In this document: one piece after another, positions 15,393 to 24,111 of the stretch
How positions within the stretch are numbered: the first letter of the stretch is position 1
How the letters are laid out: every line of letters begins with the position of its first letter
IMG/VR virus record: IMGVR_UViG_3300020420_000721
Coordinates: 1 to 64,000 of that record
Source of the DNA: a virus
DNA: 64,000 nt
Strand: one strand, 5' to 3'
The notes under the pieces: generated by a model
Database searches by the model: none
Seen by the model: only the letters and a program-made list of their open reading frames with translations
Told to the model about the DNA's origin: nothing
Position numbers and translations under genes: made by a program

Positions 15393-16092
15393 TTATATCC
15401 TCTAATAATTGTGTTATATTTTGTACTATATTTCTTTTTTCTTTTTCTGTATTAGATTTTACTGGTAAATTCCATACATTAATCTGTTCTCTTTTTGGAT
15501 ATTCTGCAAAATCTATATCTGGATTACCTGTAAAATCTTCATATTTGTATATTTTATGCCACTTGTATTTATTTTTTAAATTTTTCAAATGAGTATCACA
15601 TTTAATTAGAAATTTAATATTGTCTAAATGTATATCTCTTTTATAAACAATATTATTAGGTGTCTGTACTTCTGTATTCACCCATTTCTCCGTTTCATAA
15701 GCAATAATCCAGGATAATATTGTATCCAAAATGTTTTCTCTATATAATAATATTGCATTTGTATTTTTTACAATATCTCTTAATACAGATCCTCCTAATG
15801 GCAATAAATGTGTAATATGTGCCTGTCCTTGCCAATCATTTTTTGTTGAAATTAAATTATATACTCTATCTTTTATCTCTTGATTGGAAGAACGTCTGAT
15901 TGTTTGATCTTTTAAATTTCTGGGCCAGTATACTTTTAAAATATTATTATCAAATCTATAAACATCATTAGGATACATATGATGTAAGCATTCTCCTAGC
16001 GGTAATATCTGTAATCTTTGAGCTAATGATTCTGCACAATAATGACTTCCACTTCGAGGAGAAGTTACGATAAAATATTTACCTGTAGTCAT
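15385..16092 (-). CDS. Sulfotransferase-like protein
   Basis: A 235-residue protein of the PAPS-dependent sulfotransferase fold. The 5'-phosphosulfate loop is TSPRSGSH at residues 10-17, and the 3'-phosphate motif is around R118-S127 (LLYRENILDTILSW). These two motifs and the length resemble Stf0-type and phage sulfotransferases. The substrate is unknown; host surface glycans, lipids or a phage product are candidates. An AAGGAT site lies 7 bases before the ATG. It is in a late-type run of structural-looking genes, so it might modify the virion or host envelope. Confidence 0.75.
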   Translation of the reverse strand: MTTGKYFIVTSPRSGSHYCAESLAQRLQILPLGECLHHMYPNDVYRFDNNILKVYWPRNLKDQTIRRSSNQEIKDRVYNLISTKNDWQGQAHITHLLPLGGSVLRDIVKNTNAILLYRENILDTILSWIIAYETEKWVNTEVQTPNNIVYKRDIHLDNIKFLIKCDTHLKNLKNKYKWHKIYKYEDFTGNPDIDFAEYPKREQINVWNLPVKSNTEKEKRNIVQNITQLLEDINV

Positions 16093-16103
16093 TTAGTATC
16101 CTT

Positions 16104-16862
16104 TTAGTAACCTAATAGTTTACCAAGTCCATAACCAGCACCAAATGCGGCTGTTTTTCTAACCACTTGTTTGGCAATTTTACTTTTTAATCCAGGACCT
16201 GCAACCAGCTTGTTAGCATTAGCAAACTGCATAAACAAGGGCATAAGATCGCTTCTACGGGCATTTAATCTATAGTATTTGGCTATTTGTGTTGTTGCCA
16301 AAGTCTGCTGGTTAGTAGATAATGATGACCAATCTTGAATTAATCTACGTGCCGCACGTAATTTTGGATCTTGTATTGCCAATTGTCTTTCTAATCTAGT
16401 TAAAAACACACTAGCCTGAGATGAGCTAACTGCACCTTTTGAAATCTGTAACAGAAACGTCTTCAATCTCTGTGGTTGAAGTTGAATTTTATTGAATAAT
16501 AATGTACTTTTTTCTCCAGGAATATTTTCTGCTTGGAGTGTATGGATTGTTTGATATAAATCAGTTCCACTAGGACTAGGATTATTAAAATTACCAAAAC
16601 GAATTGTACGTTTTGCATATTCACTTGCCATAGGAGCAAAGTCATAATTTTGACTTAATACATATAAAGAAAGAATACCTACAAATGCATGATCTGCAAC
16701 ATCTCTAGCACCTGAATTTTCAATCTGTTTACGTGTTCTAAACATCTTTGCTTCACCAAGTGTTTGTATAAACTCTGCAGGTTTTACTCCGTATTGACTT
16801 TTTAGTTCAGGCACCTCGTGTCCGCCTTCCATACAAGCCTTTTGAAAATCATTAAATTTCAT
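16104..16862 (-). CDS. Conserved helical protein, function unknown
   Basis: A protein of 252 residues, nearly all helical, basic at the C-terminus with a small glycine-rich hydrophobic tail (AAFGAGYGLGKLLGY). No catalytic motif is seen. It overlaps the next gene by one base, so translation is coupled to the ligase-like protein. Possible head or tail assembly factor, inferred from location only. Confidence 0.6.
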   Translation of the reverse strand: MKFNDFQKACMEGGHEVPELKSQYGVKPAEFIQTLGEAKMFRTRKQIENSGARDVADHAFVGILSLYVLSQNYDFAPMASEYAKRTIRFGNFNNPSPSGTDLYQTIHTLQAENIPGEKSTLLFNKIQLQPQRLKTFLLQISKGAVSSSQASVFLTRLERQLAIQDPKLRAARRLIQDWSSLSTNQQTLATTQIAKYYRLNARRSDLMPLFMQFANANKLVAGPGLKSKIAKQVVRKTAAFGAGYGLGKLLGY

Positions 16863-18040
16863 TAGTTGTTCCCCGCACTGTTTGCTCTAGTAAATGTGTC
16901 TCTATTAACTAGTTTGTAATCTTTATCTACAACGTATCCTTCATGGCCACGTTCTCCGTCAGTGTATGCTATTACATCACCGTCCTGTTGATCAAGTTGA
17001 TTGATTACATAATTTTTTATTTTTTGAATCTGTTTTACAAATTGAAAAATAGCTACTAAACCTTTTTCATGTTGTTGTAACCATTGCATTATTCTATTCT
17101 TTTTTGGTTCACTTATATCTGATTGTGAAGTTATCCATTGCCCAAAATCTGAACCTAGTTCATCTAATTTTCCAGCTTTAGTTTTTGAATTTATATACTT
17201 GTACATTAAGTCATTAAAATTTTTCATTTTTAGTTCTGCAGGAATATCTAACATTTTATCAATATCTTGTGAATTAGATTGTAGAAACTGTTCTGATTTT
17301 TCTAAACCCGGTATATCAATATCTGGGGCTTGGGTTACTGTTATTGGTGGAATTACAAATAAATCTGTACTCCCAAATTTATCTTGTGGTGCTTTAGATT
17401 TATTGCCTTCCAAATCAATCATTAGATGTATAACTACACCAGCCTTACTTTGTAGCATACGTTTCCCTAAATCGCTTTTTGCATCGACTTCGTAAACTGT
17501 AGTATTTGGCTTGATTGTAACTTTACCTTTTGATTCAGTTGGCGGACTTGCATATAGTAAATCACCATGTACATATCCTCTAAAATCTTCTGGAACACCA
17601 CCTTCAAAATATGGCCATAAACTAGCCATCTTAGATGCATATACTCTTCTTCCAGGATCGTCTGATTTTCTACCCACCAGCATCGCTTCCAAGTCTTTTG
17701 GATTTGTTACTCTCCCGTTGTATGTAGATGCACCAAAGCCGGATTTATCTGTTAAAACAAATTCACCTTTATCATTACGTCCAAAAATAATTGCTGGTTT
17801 ACCGTCCCATTTAATTGTTGCGGATTGTGGGTTAGATTCTAACTGCCTTAATATGCCGATAGCCTTTTTGCCTCCCTGTGTGCCAGACCAGAGGATTAAG
17901 TCTTCTATATGTTGAATACGAGCGGAATTCGCGGCTTCTGATAGATGTTTATCATATATGCCTTTTCCTTTAATACGATGAAATCTACTGCTACGATGTC
18001 TTCTCTTTTTTGTACCACCTATAATATCTTTTATTTTCAT
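16862..18040 (-). CDS. Possible divergent covalent nucleotidyltransferase (ligase-like)
   Basis: A 392-residue protein that I associate with an uncharacterised marine-phage family (DUF6267-like). It contains a KxDG-type sequence at K77-W78-D79-G80-K81 followed by PAIIFGR, as in motif I of DNA/RNA ligases and capping enzymes. GYVHGDLLY (155-163) resembles motif III with Asp for Glu, and HEGYVVDKDYKL (about 368-379) resembles motifs IV and V. The spacing between III and IV is long, with an inserted helical region. If real, the lysine would accept AMP or GMP. The N-terminal 30 residues are very basic. The start overlaps the stop of the 82-residue gene by 4 bases. Confidence 0.6.
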   Translation of the reverse strand: MKIKDIIGGTKKRRHRSSRFHRIKGKGIYDKHLSEAANSARIQHIEDLILWSGTQGGKKAIGILRQLESNPQSATIKWDGKPAIIFGRNDKGEFVLTDKSGFGASTYNGRVTNPKDLEAMLVGRKSDDPGRRVYASKMASLWPYFEGGVPEDFRGYVHGDLLYASPPTESKGKVTIKPNTTVYEVDAKSDLGKRMLQSKAGVVIHLMIDLEGNKSKAPQDKFGSTDLFVIPPITVTQAPDIDIPGLEKSEQFLQSNSQDIDKMLDIPAELKMKNFNDLMYKYINSKTKAGKLDELGSDFGQWITSQSDISEPKKNRIMQWLQQHEKGLVAIFQFVKQIQKIKNYVINQLDQQDGDVIAYTDGERGHEGYVVDKDYKLVNRDTFTRANSAGNN

Positions 18041-18285
18041 TTATTATTCCTGATTTTTTTAACACCACGAATAAAACGGTCATTATCCCTATTCTTAATA
18101 CTTAACATAACTCTCTTCGTCAAGTCTTGGGCTAATTCACCATCAAAATTTTGTTCAATCATTTCTAAAAGATTAATTATAGCCGTAATTGCATTATTTC
18201 CACGACTCTCTAATAATTCTACTCTATTACGAGCTGGTGAAATACTATTAATTTCTTCTAGAATTGATTTGGTACGTTTTTCCAC
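18037..18285 (-). CDS. Small helical protein, function unknown
   Basis: An 82-residue, all-helical charged protein. Start codon is GTG at 18285, with GGAG 10 bases before it and a CTAAATA late box at 18308-18314. Overlaps the ligase-like gene by 4 bases, so the two may form a functional pair. No domain recognised. Confidence 0.65.
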   Translation of the reverse strand: MEKRTKSILEEINSISPARNRVELLESRGNNAITAIINLLEMIEQNFDGELAQDLTKRVMLSIKNRDNDRFIRGVKKIRNNK

Positions 18286-18307
18286 TTTGGTGTTCTCCTA
18301 TATGTTG

Positions 18308-18314
18308 TATTTAG
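18308..18314 (-). promoter_or_regulatory. T4-type late promoter box (CTAAATA)
   Basis: CTAAATA on the minus strand, 22 bases upstream of the GTG start at 18285. It separates the early replication genes (helicase, primase) from the late run to its left. Confidence 0.55.
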
Positions 18315-18328
18315 CATAAAACACCAAT

Positions 18329-19714
18329 TTAATCCTGCCGTTTTAGGATACTACGTAATCTATCGACGTTCTCTACTGCCTTTTCAACAGTATCATTCTC
18401 ACTCATATTCTGATTATGTGTAGGTTTCTTCTTCATTAAGTCATATGCCGCTGTTGCAGAGTTTGTTTCATAGTCTTTTTCACTATCATCTAAGTCAGTA
18501 ATACGTAATCCAGCTATATCAAATGCTAAATCTACTTTGTTTCCTACACCACTACTACTTCTAGTCTTCATAAATTGTACTTGATAACGCCCTCGTTCTC
18601 TCATTACTTGGCTTGTAAATATACCAATAACGTTATCTGCTGTCTGTACTTTACTTAAACCACCAGCAATATGAGAGTGATCAAACTCTATTTCTTCTAC
18701 TGCACTTCTATTCAACTGCGATGCCGTTGCAAATAATAAATCCATTTCAACTGCAAAATTACGTAACTCTTCAGAAACAAACTTATCTTTAATAAACAAA
18801 TCACTTGCACTAATTCTTTTTTGTGCAGGCATCATTAGATCTAAATAATCAAGTAACATACAATCTACTTTAATTCCTGTTTTTACTTGATACTCTCTTA
18901 AATAAGAATTTAATTGATTTACTGTAATACCACTAGGCATTTGTACAATCTGTAAACTACCTGCTTTTTTACCTTGTAGACGTACTTTTAAATCAACATC
19001 TTCTACATTACGAAATACATCTTTTGTAGTATATCCTGTTAGCATACTATCAAGTCTCATACTACATAATTCTTCACTTAATTCTAAACTTACGTATATA
19101 ACATTAAGCCCTTGAAGAGCCCAGTTCAAACCTAAGTTCTGTAAAAATAAACTTTTACCACCACCGGATGCCGCCGCAAAAATATTTAATTCACCTCTGT
19201 TAAATCCACCATATAATTTGTTATCAATATCTTTCCAACCTGTACTAACACCACCACGTTGACTTCTTACTTTTTCAATACGAGCTGAAGGACTTTCCCA
19301 ATAATCTGTCCCCATATGTTTTGCTAGTCCAACCTGAACTGCATCTTTTACTAGCTTTTCTACTGCTGAATATTGTCCTTTTTCTAACATATCAGTACTA
19401 GTTAGAATTGCTTTTTCTAATGCCTTATGCTGACAGAATTGTTCAAACTCATCTATAAACCAATCTTTATGTCTGTCATCTATTTCTGTACTTAAACCAT
19501 TAAGTTCAGTTCCTGTAGTTGCTTTTATCTGTTCTTGGCTAGGCAATGCATTATATTTTCCGGCGTGTTCACGGATAAACTCAACTGTCTTACGTAATGT
19601 TCTATCAAAGAAATCATTTTCAATAATTCCATTCACACGTACAAATAAATCTTGATCATGTGCCAAGAACTCCAAGAATAATTTTTGCATCTCTAGATTA
19701 TAATCTTTTTCCAT
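18329..19714 (-). CDS. 41: Replicative DnaB-type helicase (gp41-like)
   Basis: Hexameric 5'-3' helicase of the replisome, partner of the primase just upstream. About 461 residues, near T4 gp41 (475). Walker A is AAASGGGKS in the RecA-like C-terminal half, Walker B is CMLLDYLDL, and a SQLNRSAVEE stretch matches the helicase core. The start at ATG 19714 (MEKDYN) is chosen because it overlaps the primase stop as TAATG; a TTG three codons earlier is less likely. Translation is therefore coupled to primase. Confidence 0.95.
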   Translation of the reverse strand: MEKDYNLEMQKLFLEFLAHDQDLFVRVNGIIENDFFDRTLRKTVEFIREHAGKYNALPSQEQIKATTGTELNGLSTEIDDRHKDWFIDEFEQFCQHKALEKAILTSTDMLEKGQYSAVEKLVKDAVQVGLAKHMGTDYWESPSARIEKVRSQRGGVSTGWKDIDNKLYGGFNRGELNIFAAASGGGKSLFLQNLGLNWALQGLNVIYVSLELSEELCSMRLDSMLTGYTTKDVFRNVEDVDLKVRLQGKKAGSLQIVQMPSGITVNQLNSYLREYQVKTGIKVDCMLLDYLDLMMPAQKRISASDLFIKDKFVSEELRNFAVEMDLLFATASQLNRSAVEEIEFDHSHIAGGLSKVQTADNVIGIFTSQVMRERGRYQVQFMKTRSSSGVGNKVDLAFDIAGLRITDLDDSEKDYETNSATAAYDLMKKKPTHNQNMSENDTVEKAVENVDRLRSILKRQD

Positions 19715-20727
19715 TATGCACAATATCCTTTCATTTTTACTTTTATTTTCACAGGGTTTTTTATAGCATTATCTAGTATAGTTCTTATAGTATAAAGTCT
19801 GCCATATTTTAACATTGCATCTGATGCATCTTTGCAATTACTCCATTCTGGAAAACTAACTTTCCAGCCACGATCAATTGCTGTATGAACTGAATCACGA
19901 CCAGATTCATCTGCATCCGGCAATAGTATAACATCTTTATTTAAGTTGTCAATAATGTCTGCCTGTTGTTCATTTATATTATTATTACCTATGGCTACTC
20001 CATCTGTTACAATAGCATCTATAGGACCTTCAGTTACAATTACTACTTTTTTATCTTTTTGTCTATCTAATCCATAAACAAAATTATTTTTTGGTTGCTG
20101 ATTAAAATATTTAGCAGTACCTTCAGGCACATCTCCAATCCATCGAGCAGTATACCCTACTACTTTTCCTTTATATGTAAATGGTATAATAAATCTTTTC
20201 TTCATTAAGCCAGGTCTGACTGCATCACTATACATAAATCTTTGATCACCAGGATTGAAACCTCTTTTTGCAAGATACTCTATAGCTTCTAACATTTCAT
20301 CTGTAGCTTTATCATCTTCCCATTCAGTAAATGGTTTTGCATTACTAGGAAGTTTCATTTCCTCCCAATCTATAATTACTTTCTTTTTAGCTTTCTTTTT
20401 CTCAATTATAGTAGAAACATCTTCTTCACGTAAAAGTTCTAATGCAAGTCTTTGTATATCAGCTTCTTGCACTCCAAATTGCTGAAGTAACTTTTTTAAT
20501 TTACCACTAAATCTTGAACCAGGTTCCCATCTGGCAGTATAGCCACAATTAAAACAATGATAGCCAAATCCTTCACCATCAAATTTAAATCCGCCTCTAC
20601 CTTTTGAGTCAGGTCTGCTTTCGCCATTTACAATGCATACAGGACAATTTCCATGTATCCATCCACTTGGCGCCTGAGCCCAATTTACAGGAATAAGCTG
20701 TCGTACGTAATCTGTCAATACTGGCAT
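19714..20727 (-). CDS. 61: DNA primase (gp61-like)
   Basis: Makes RNA primers for lagging-strand synthesis with gp41. 337 residues. An N-terminal zinc finger with C28, C31, C58 and C61 is followed by a TOPRIM domain with TEGPIDAIV and DADESGRDS, the metal-binding motifs. A promoter at 20736-20762 places its -10 box 8 bases from the ATG, predicting a nearly leaderless early transcript. Confidence 0.94.
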   Translation of the reverse strand: MPVLTDYVRQLIPVNWAQAPSGWIHGNCPVCIVNGESRPDSKGRGGFKFDGEGFGYHCFNCGYTARWEPGSRFSGKLKKLLQQFGVQEADIQRLALELLREEDVSTIIEKKKAKKKVIIDWEEMKLPSNAKPFTEWEDDKATDEMLEAIEYLAKRGFNPGDQRFMYSDAVRPGLMKKRFIIPFTYKGKVVGYTARWIGDVPEGTAKYFNQQPKNNFVYGLDRQKDKKVVIVTEGPIDAIVTDGVAIGNNNINEQQADIIDNLNKDVILLPDADESGRDSVHTAIDRGWKVSFPEWSNCKDASDAMLKYGRLYTIRTILDNAIKNPVKIKVKMKGYCA

Positions 20728-20735
20728 AGTAGTAT

Positions 20736-20762
20736 ATTATAGTCTAATTACTACTTTGTCAA
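20736..20762 (-). promoter_or_regulatory. Early promoter for primase-helicase, leaderless layout
   Basis: Minus strand TTGACA (20757-20762), a 15-bp spacer and TATAAT (20736-20741). Both hexamers are perfect, though the spacer is short. The -10 box ends 8 bases before ATG 20727, so the leader would be about two bases. It lies inside the end of the next gene. Confidence 0.65.
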
Positions 20763-21564
20763 GTGATCCTTGCCCGTTTTGGTGTTTTGTACGCAGAAAT
20801 TTTAGATTTGATTTTAAACTAAAGGGTTCAATACCAGTTTCATTAGTAAAATAGTGGAATTTTTGTTGTACCGATAGCTCTAGGTCGAACCAATCACTAG
20901 TACTTGGAGAATCACTAGTTGTACCTTGTAAATAAAATTCACCAGTATAGTTATCTGTATATACTGCAAATGTCACTAACCCAGAGTTTTTACCCCAATA
21001 TGTTGGTCCATAAAATACCTTGCTAATACTATAACCATCTCCCTGATCAAAGAAGTCTTTTTCAACCTGTGTTAATAAAGGAATGTAGTTATTTTCGTCA
21101 CTAATCTCACACTGATAATGTGGTGTTAAATTTTGATCTGTAAATAGAGGAAGAGTTTCCCCTCTTTCATTTGTATATGTTAATACAACATCAACTAGAC
21201 TTGGTGCATCTAGTCCATGAATATCAGCTGTATCAATTGTTACTTTTACTTCGCCTCTGTCAGGATCTACTACTTCACATTTTTTATTAACAATACTAGT
21301 TTTTTGCCTACGTGTTACAATACTAATATTAACATGAGCTCCATGTAAGGGAAGTGGTTTTCTGTCTTGATCTCTAACAAAGAATCTTAGAGCATTATGT
21401 AGTCCTTTGAATATTTTTAGTCTTCTATAATTTAAAGGTGACTGAATAGTTGTACCTCTAGCACTACTATATTGGCTAAATCCAGCACGTGTTCTGTTGT
21501 CTTGTAGGGCGAATAAATCACCTGTTTGTGTTATATCATACCCTGTACTAAAGTTTTGACTCAT
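20737..21564 (-). CDS. Probable beta-rich virion protein
   Basis: A 275-residue protein made mostly of beta strands, with several aromatic and charged surface patterns of the type common in virion proteins. GGAG lies before ATG 21564. It follows the 45-residue gene in one late unit started by ATAAATA at 21728-21734. The function is unknown; a tail or baseplate component is likely. Its 3' end contains the primase promoter, so the region is compactly built. Confidence 0.6.
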   Translation of the reverse strand: MSQNFSTGYDITQTGDLFALQDNRTRAGFSQYSSARGTTIQSPLNYRRLKIFKGLHNALRFFVRDQDRKPLPLHGAHVNISIVTRRQKTSIVNKKCEVVDPDRGEVKVTIDTADIHGLDAPSLVDVVLTYTNERGETLPLFTDQNLTPHYQCEISDENNYIPLLTQVEKDFFDQGDGYSISKVFYGPTYWGKNSGLVTFAVYTDNYTGEFYLQGTTSDSPSTSDWFDLELSVQQKFHYFTNETGIEPFSLKSNLKFLRTKHQNGQGSLDKVVIRL

Positions 21565-21573
21565 CTATTTCTC

Positions 21574-21711
21574 CTAGAATATAGCTTGTAATAGTAATAC
21601 TATTAGAACACCTTTAAAAAATGATACCCAATATATACCGTAGTGAGACATCTTCATCATTTGTCTACACTTCTCACAATAATTCTTATGCCATTGAATA
21701 ATCTTATTCAT
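21574..21711 (-). CDS. Short membrane-associated protein (45 aa)
   Basis: Reading the minus strand from ATG 21711 to TAG gives MNKIIQWHKNYCEKCRQMMK, then a tyrosine-glycine turn and a hydrophobic segment (about residues 26-44, rich in Val, Leu, Ile and Phe). GGAG lies 5 bases before the ATG and a late box ATAAATA at 21728-21734 precedes it. CxxC near residue 12 could bind metal. A real small gene seems likely because promoter, ribosome site and start are in order. Confidence 0.6.
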   Translation of the reverse strand: MNKIIQWHKNYCEKCRQMMKMSHYGIYWVSFFKGVLIVLLLQAIF

Positions 21712-21727
21712 ATCGACTCCTTAATGG

Positions 21728-21734
21728 TATTTAT
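21728..21734 (-). promoter_or_regulatory. T4-type late promoter box (ATAAATA)
   Basis: ATAAATA on the minus strand, 16 bases before the 45-residue gene, with GGAG between. Drives that gene and the beta-rich virion protein after it. Confidence 0.55.
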
Positions 21735-21772
21735 CCGAAACTCGACTTTCTTCTATGCTAAATAGAAGTAAG

Positions 21773-22144
21773 ATGAAAACAGATTACCAAGAACTTTTAC
21801 AAAACTACCCGTTTTTAACCTTAATCAACTATGCAGAAGTTGAATATTTAGGTATCTTGCAGAATGTAGACACACAAATTGCTAGTATGTATATGTACGA
21901 GCGATTACGTTCTGTAGAGGAAAAAGCAAGATTTCTAAAACTTGGTGAAGAATGGTGGTGGGAAACAAATAGAAAATTACCCATCAATATAGCACTTCTC
22001 AATCGTTGGCCTTTTCAATATGCTATTCAAAGTTTCTCAGTAAAACAAATGGAAATCTTACAAGGACCAACAGTAAAATTAGCAAATTCAATTACGAAAA
22101 GAATTAAAAGACGTTCAATTAGTCTTGTAAAGAAAAACCTTTAG
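21773..22144 (+). CDS. Conserved small protein on the opposite strand
   Basis: The only plus-strand gene in the left 51 kb. 123 residues from ATG 21773 (MKTDYQELL), with conserved-looking patterns FLTLINYAEVEYLGILQN, LGEEWWWETNRKLP and a basic C-terminus (KRIKRRSISLVKK). I recognise this as a family of marine T4-like phages without a known function. A CTAAATA box (21758-21764) ends 8 bases before the ATG, so the leader is very short. Its 3' end overlaps the end of the DnaE-like gene by 26 bases in the opposite direction. Confidence 0.75.
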   Translation: MKTDYQELLQNYPFLTLINYAEVEYLGILQNVDTQIASMYMYERLRSVEEKARFLKLGEEWWWETNRKLPINIALLNRWPFQYAIQSFSVKQMEILQGPTVKLANSITKRIKRRSISLVKKNL

Positions 22145-22703
22145 TCAACATATTTAATTGTAAAACAATCGCATGAGCATATGCAAACGCATGAGCTTTT
22201 TTAAAGTAATAATCGTCACCCTTTGGCTTGATCCATACTTCATGTAAAATTGTATCCCAATCTTTATCTAATAGATATCTTTTTGCTGGACGGATTACTG
22301 CTAAAACTGCGGCTAATTGTTCTATATTTTGTGGTTTTAGTTTCCTGACTATCTCAAAATGATTGTGTATATGGAATAACTGTTCAACTACTTCTTTATG
22401 TTCTAATAATTCCCACATGGGTTCCATGTCTAATAGTTCATCTAGTTGTTCTTTACTCTCTATATTTTTATAGATACTAACATTAAGAATATCTAATTTA
22501 AAATATCCTAGTTCTTCAGCTTCTTTATAATCAACTGTTGACAAACCATTAAATGGATTTTCAGGAATCTTATGAAAATAAACACCTGTGTTATGTTTTC
22601 TAATCTTATTTTTTTCATTAATAGTTGCCGGAGTATGTTTAATAAGTGTTAGTAACTTATTTCTATCTGCAACATCAATATCAATATCTGTATTAACTAT
22701 CAT
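22119..22703 (-). CDS. DnaE/PolIII-alpha-like fragment protein
   Basis: A 194-residue protein containing pieces that look like bacterial DNA polymerase III alpha: EELGYFKLDIL, AAVLAVIRPAKR (compare the LRPGP element) and FKKAHAFAYAHAIV (compare the KSHSxAYA element). No polymerase catalytic Asp triad is visible. A stand-alone domain derived from DnaE may bind DNA or another replisome part. I start at ATG 22703 because it overlaps the previous stop as ATGA; seven codons of apparent extension begin with TTG. A similar family is familiar from marine T4-like phages. Confidence 0.7.
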   Translation of the reverse strand: MIVNTDIDIDVADRNKLLTLIKHTPATINEKNKIRKHNTGVYFHKIPENPFNGLSTVDYKEAEELGYFKLDILNVSIYKNIESKEQLDELLDMEPMWELLEHKEVVEQLFHIHNHFEIVRKLKPQNIEQLAAVLAVIRPAKRYLLDKDWDTILHEVWIKPKGDDYYFKKAHAFAYAHAIVLQLNMLTKGFSLQD

Positions 22704-23440
22704 ATTTTTAAAATATTCCCACAATAAGCCAAGTATATCTTATACTGTTTTTCCATTTCTTCTGTATATATACATTCTAATTTACTACATAATTCTTTAA
22801 TGTCAAGAGCAAATATATCAACCCATATGTCAGCTGGATATGGATTTGAATTATCAGAAGCTATTTCCAATGCTTTTTCTTTATCTGCATCAGTTACGCA
22901 TCTATCAAATCCCCAATGAAATGCACATTGTAACTTCCAAAAAGGTATAGTATCTTCTTTAAAATAATCAGAATAAGTATCATACATATGTTTTTTATAT
23001 GCTGGATCATCTTGATGATGATCGTGTATATGCATATCAAAGGCTCGTTTTGGATTAAGAATTATTCTTTCCATATAGTTTTTCCACCAATATTTAAATA
23101 CTTTAGGCTTTCCTTTAATACCAAGTTTTATAGCAGGAGTTTCCCATGTATCACTATGCCACATACCATAACTTATTCCCCAAACACCAGGTTGATTTCC
23201 CGAAGCCATTATGTCATTTAGTTTATCAAAACTTGTTTGACTTTCCTGTATTTCAATCCATTTATGTGACCAGTGTTCTGGATCTGCATTATGATTATCC
23301 CAAGGATCACTCTGTGTTGAAGTTAACTGTTCTTCATTACATAAAAAATTATTTGTTTTATAAGAAGGACTTTGTTCAAGAATCCATCCAAGTATTCCTA
23401 CCTCTGCTCCAAATGTTCCGTAGACGTGTACATTTTTCAT
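22700..23440 (-). CDS. Conserved phage protein, function unknown
   Basis: A 246-residue protein with the start MKNVHVYGTFGAEVGILGWIL, rich in His, Trp and Asp through the middle (MHIHDHHQDD). ATG 23440 overlaps the zinc-finger gene's stop as ATGA. The His/Asp-rich middle may bind metal. The N-terminal GxxxAEVG pattern is not a clear P-loop. No family assigned. Confidence 0.6.
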   Translation of the reverse strand: MKNVHVYGTFGAEVGILGWILEQSPSYKTNNFLCNEEQLTSTQSDPWDNHNADPEHWSHKWIEIQESQTSFDKLNDIMASGNQPGVWGISYGMWHSDTWETPAIKLGIKGKPKVFKYWWKNYMERIILNPKRAFDMHIHDHHQDDPAYKKHMYDTYSDYFKEDTIPFWKLQCAFHWGFDRCVTDADKEKALEIASDNSNPYPADIWVDIFALDIKELCSKLECIYTEEMEKQYKIYLAYCGNILKI

Positions 23441-24111
23441 TTCATTCCTGCCTCTTCTAATACTTTTCCAACCCAATTATAATCTTCTGGACGTCTTTTA
23501 ATTATACTTTTCCAACTGTCTGGATCAATATAATCTAATACCATATTAATCTGTTCTTGGTTAAGTTTACTAATTAATGATTCAGCCTGTGAACTTGAAT
23601 ATATAAGCCATGGACTAATCTTGCCACTACAAATATGAAATACTGCTACATTAGTTGGCACCTGAATAAAATAATTACTCCATTCTGTATTGTTTTGTTC
23701 ACCCCATTCACGTAGAAATAATATAGTTCTTTCTAATGCTCTATCTGCTGATTCTCTCTTTAATCTAGATTTGATCCATGTTTTAAAATGTGTATCTCTA
23801 CCCCAATGATCTAGTTTTACTTGATTCTTTAGTAAATATTCTGTAAAATCTGAGATATCATCAACACGTAAATCTTCACAATAAGTTCCAAACTTACAGA
23901 ATGCTGAATAATATTGACTACCTACAAAGTCATCATATGTTTTATCTGCTTTAGAATTTGTACCAATCTTATAAAATAGTTGATATGCTCTGAAACCTAA
24001 TTGAACTGATTTATCATTTTTCTGTAAATGTCTACGTTTTGGTTCACACGTATGGACTGCCAGAGTATTTTCTCTTTTAAATTCTCTTCCACAATATTCA
24101 CATTTAAACAT
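23437..24111 (-). CDS. N-terminal zinc-finger protein, function unknown
   Basis: A 224-residue protein starting with a C2H2/C2HC-type finger (C4, C7, H20, C22) followed by a basic KRRHLQ stretch and a long helical domain rich in aromatic residues. DNA or RNA binding is likely. The architecture matches a conserved marine T4-like phage family. It overlaps cupin and the 246-residue gene by a few bases each, so this is a translationally coupled chain. Confidence 0.75.
   Translation of the reverse strand: MFKCEYCGREFKRENTLAVHTCEPKRRHLQKNDKSVQLGFRAYQLFYKIGTNSKADKTYDDFVGSQYYSAFCKFGTYCEDLRVDDISDFTEYLLKNQVKLDHWGRDTHFKTWIKSRLKRESADRALERTILFLREWGEQNNTEWSNYFIQVPTNVAVFHICSGKISPWLIYSSSQAESLISKLNQEQINMVLDYIDPDSWKSIIKRRPEDYNWVGKVLEEAGMK

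Noticed and set aside
22700-23440. P-loop kinase or sulfotransferase call for the 246-residue protein
   Set aside because: The N-terminal GTFGAEVG lacks the GKS/T or PRSG pattern, so no enzyme class was assigned.
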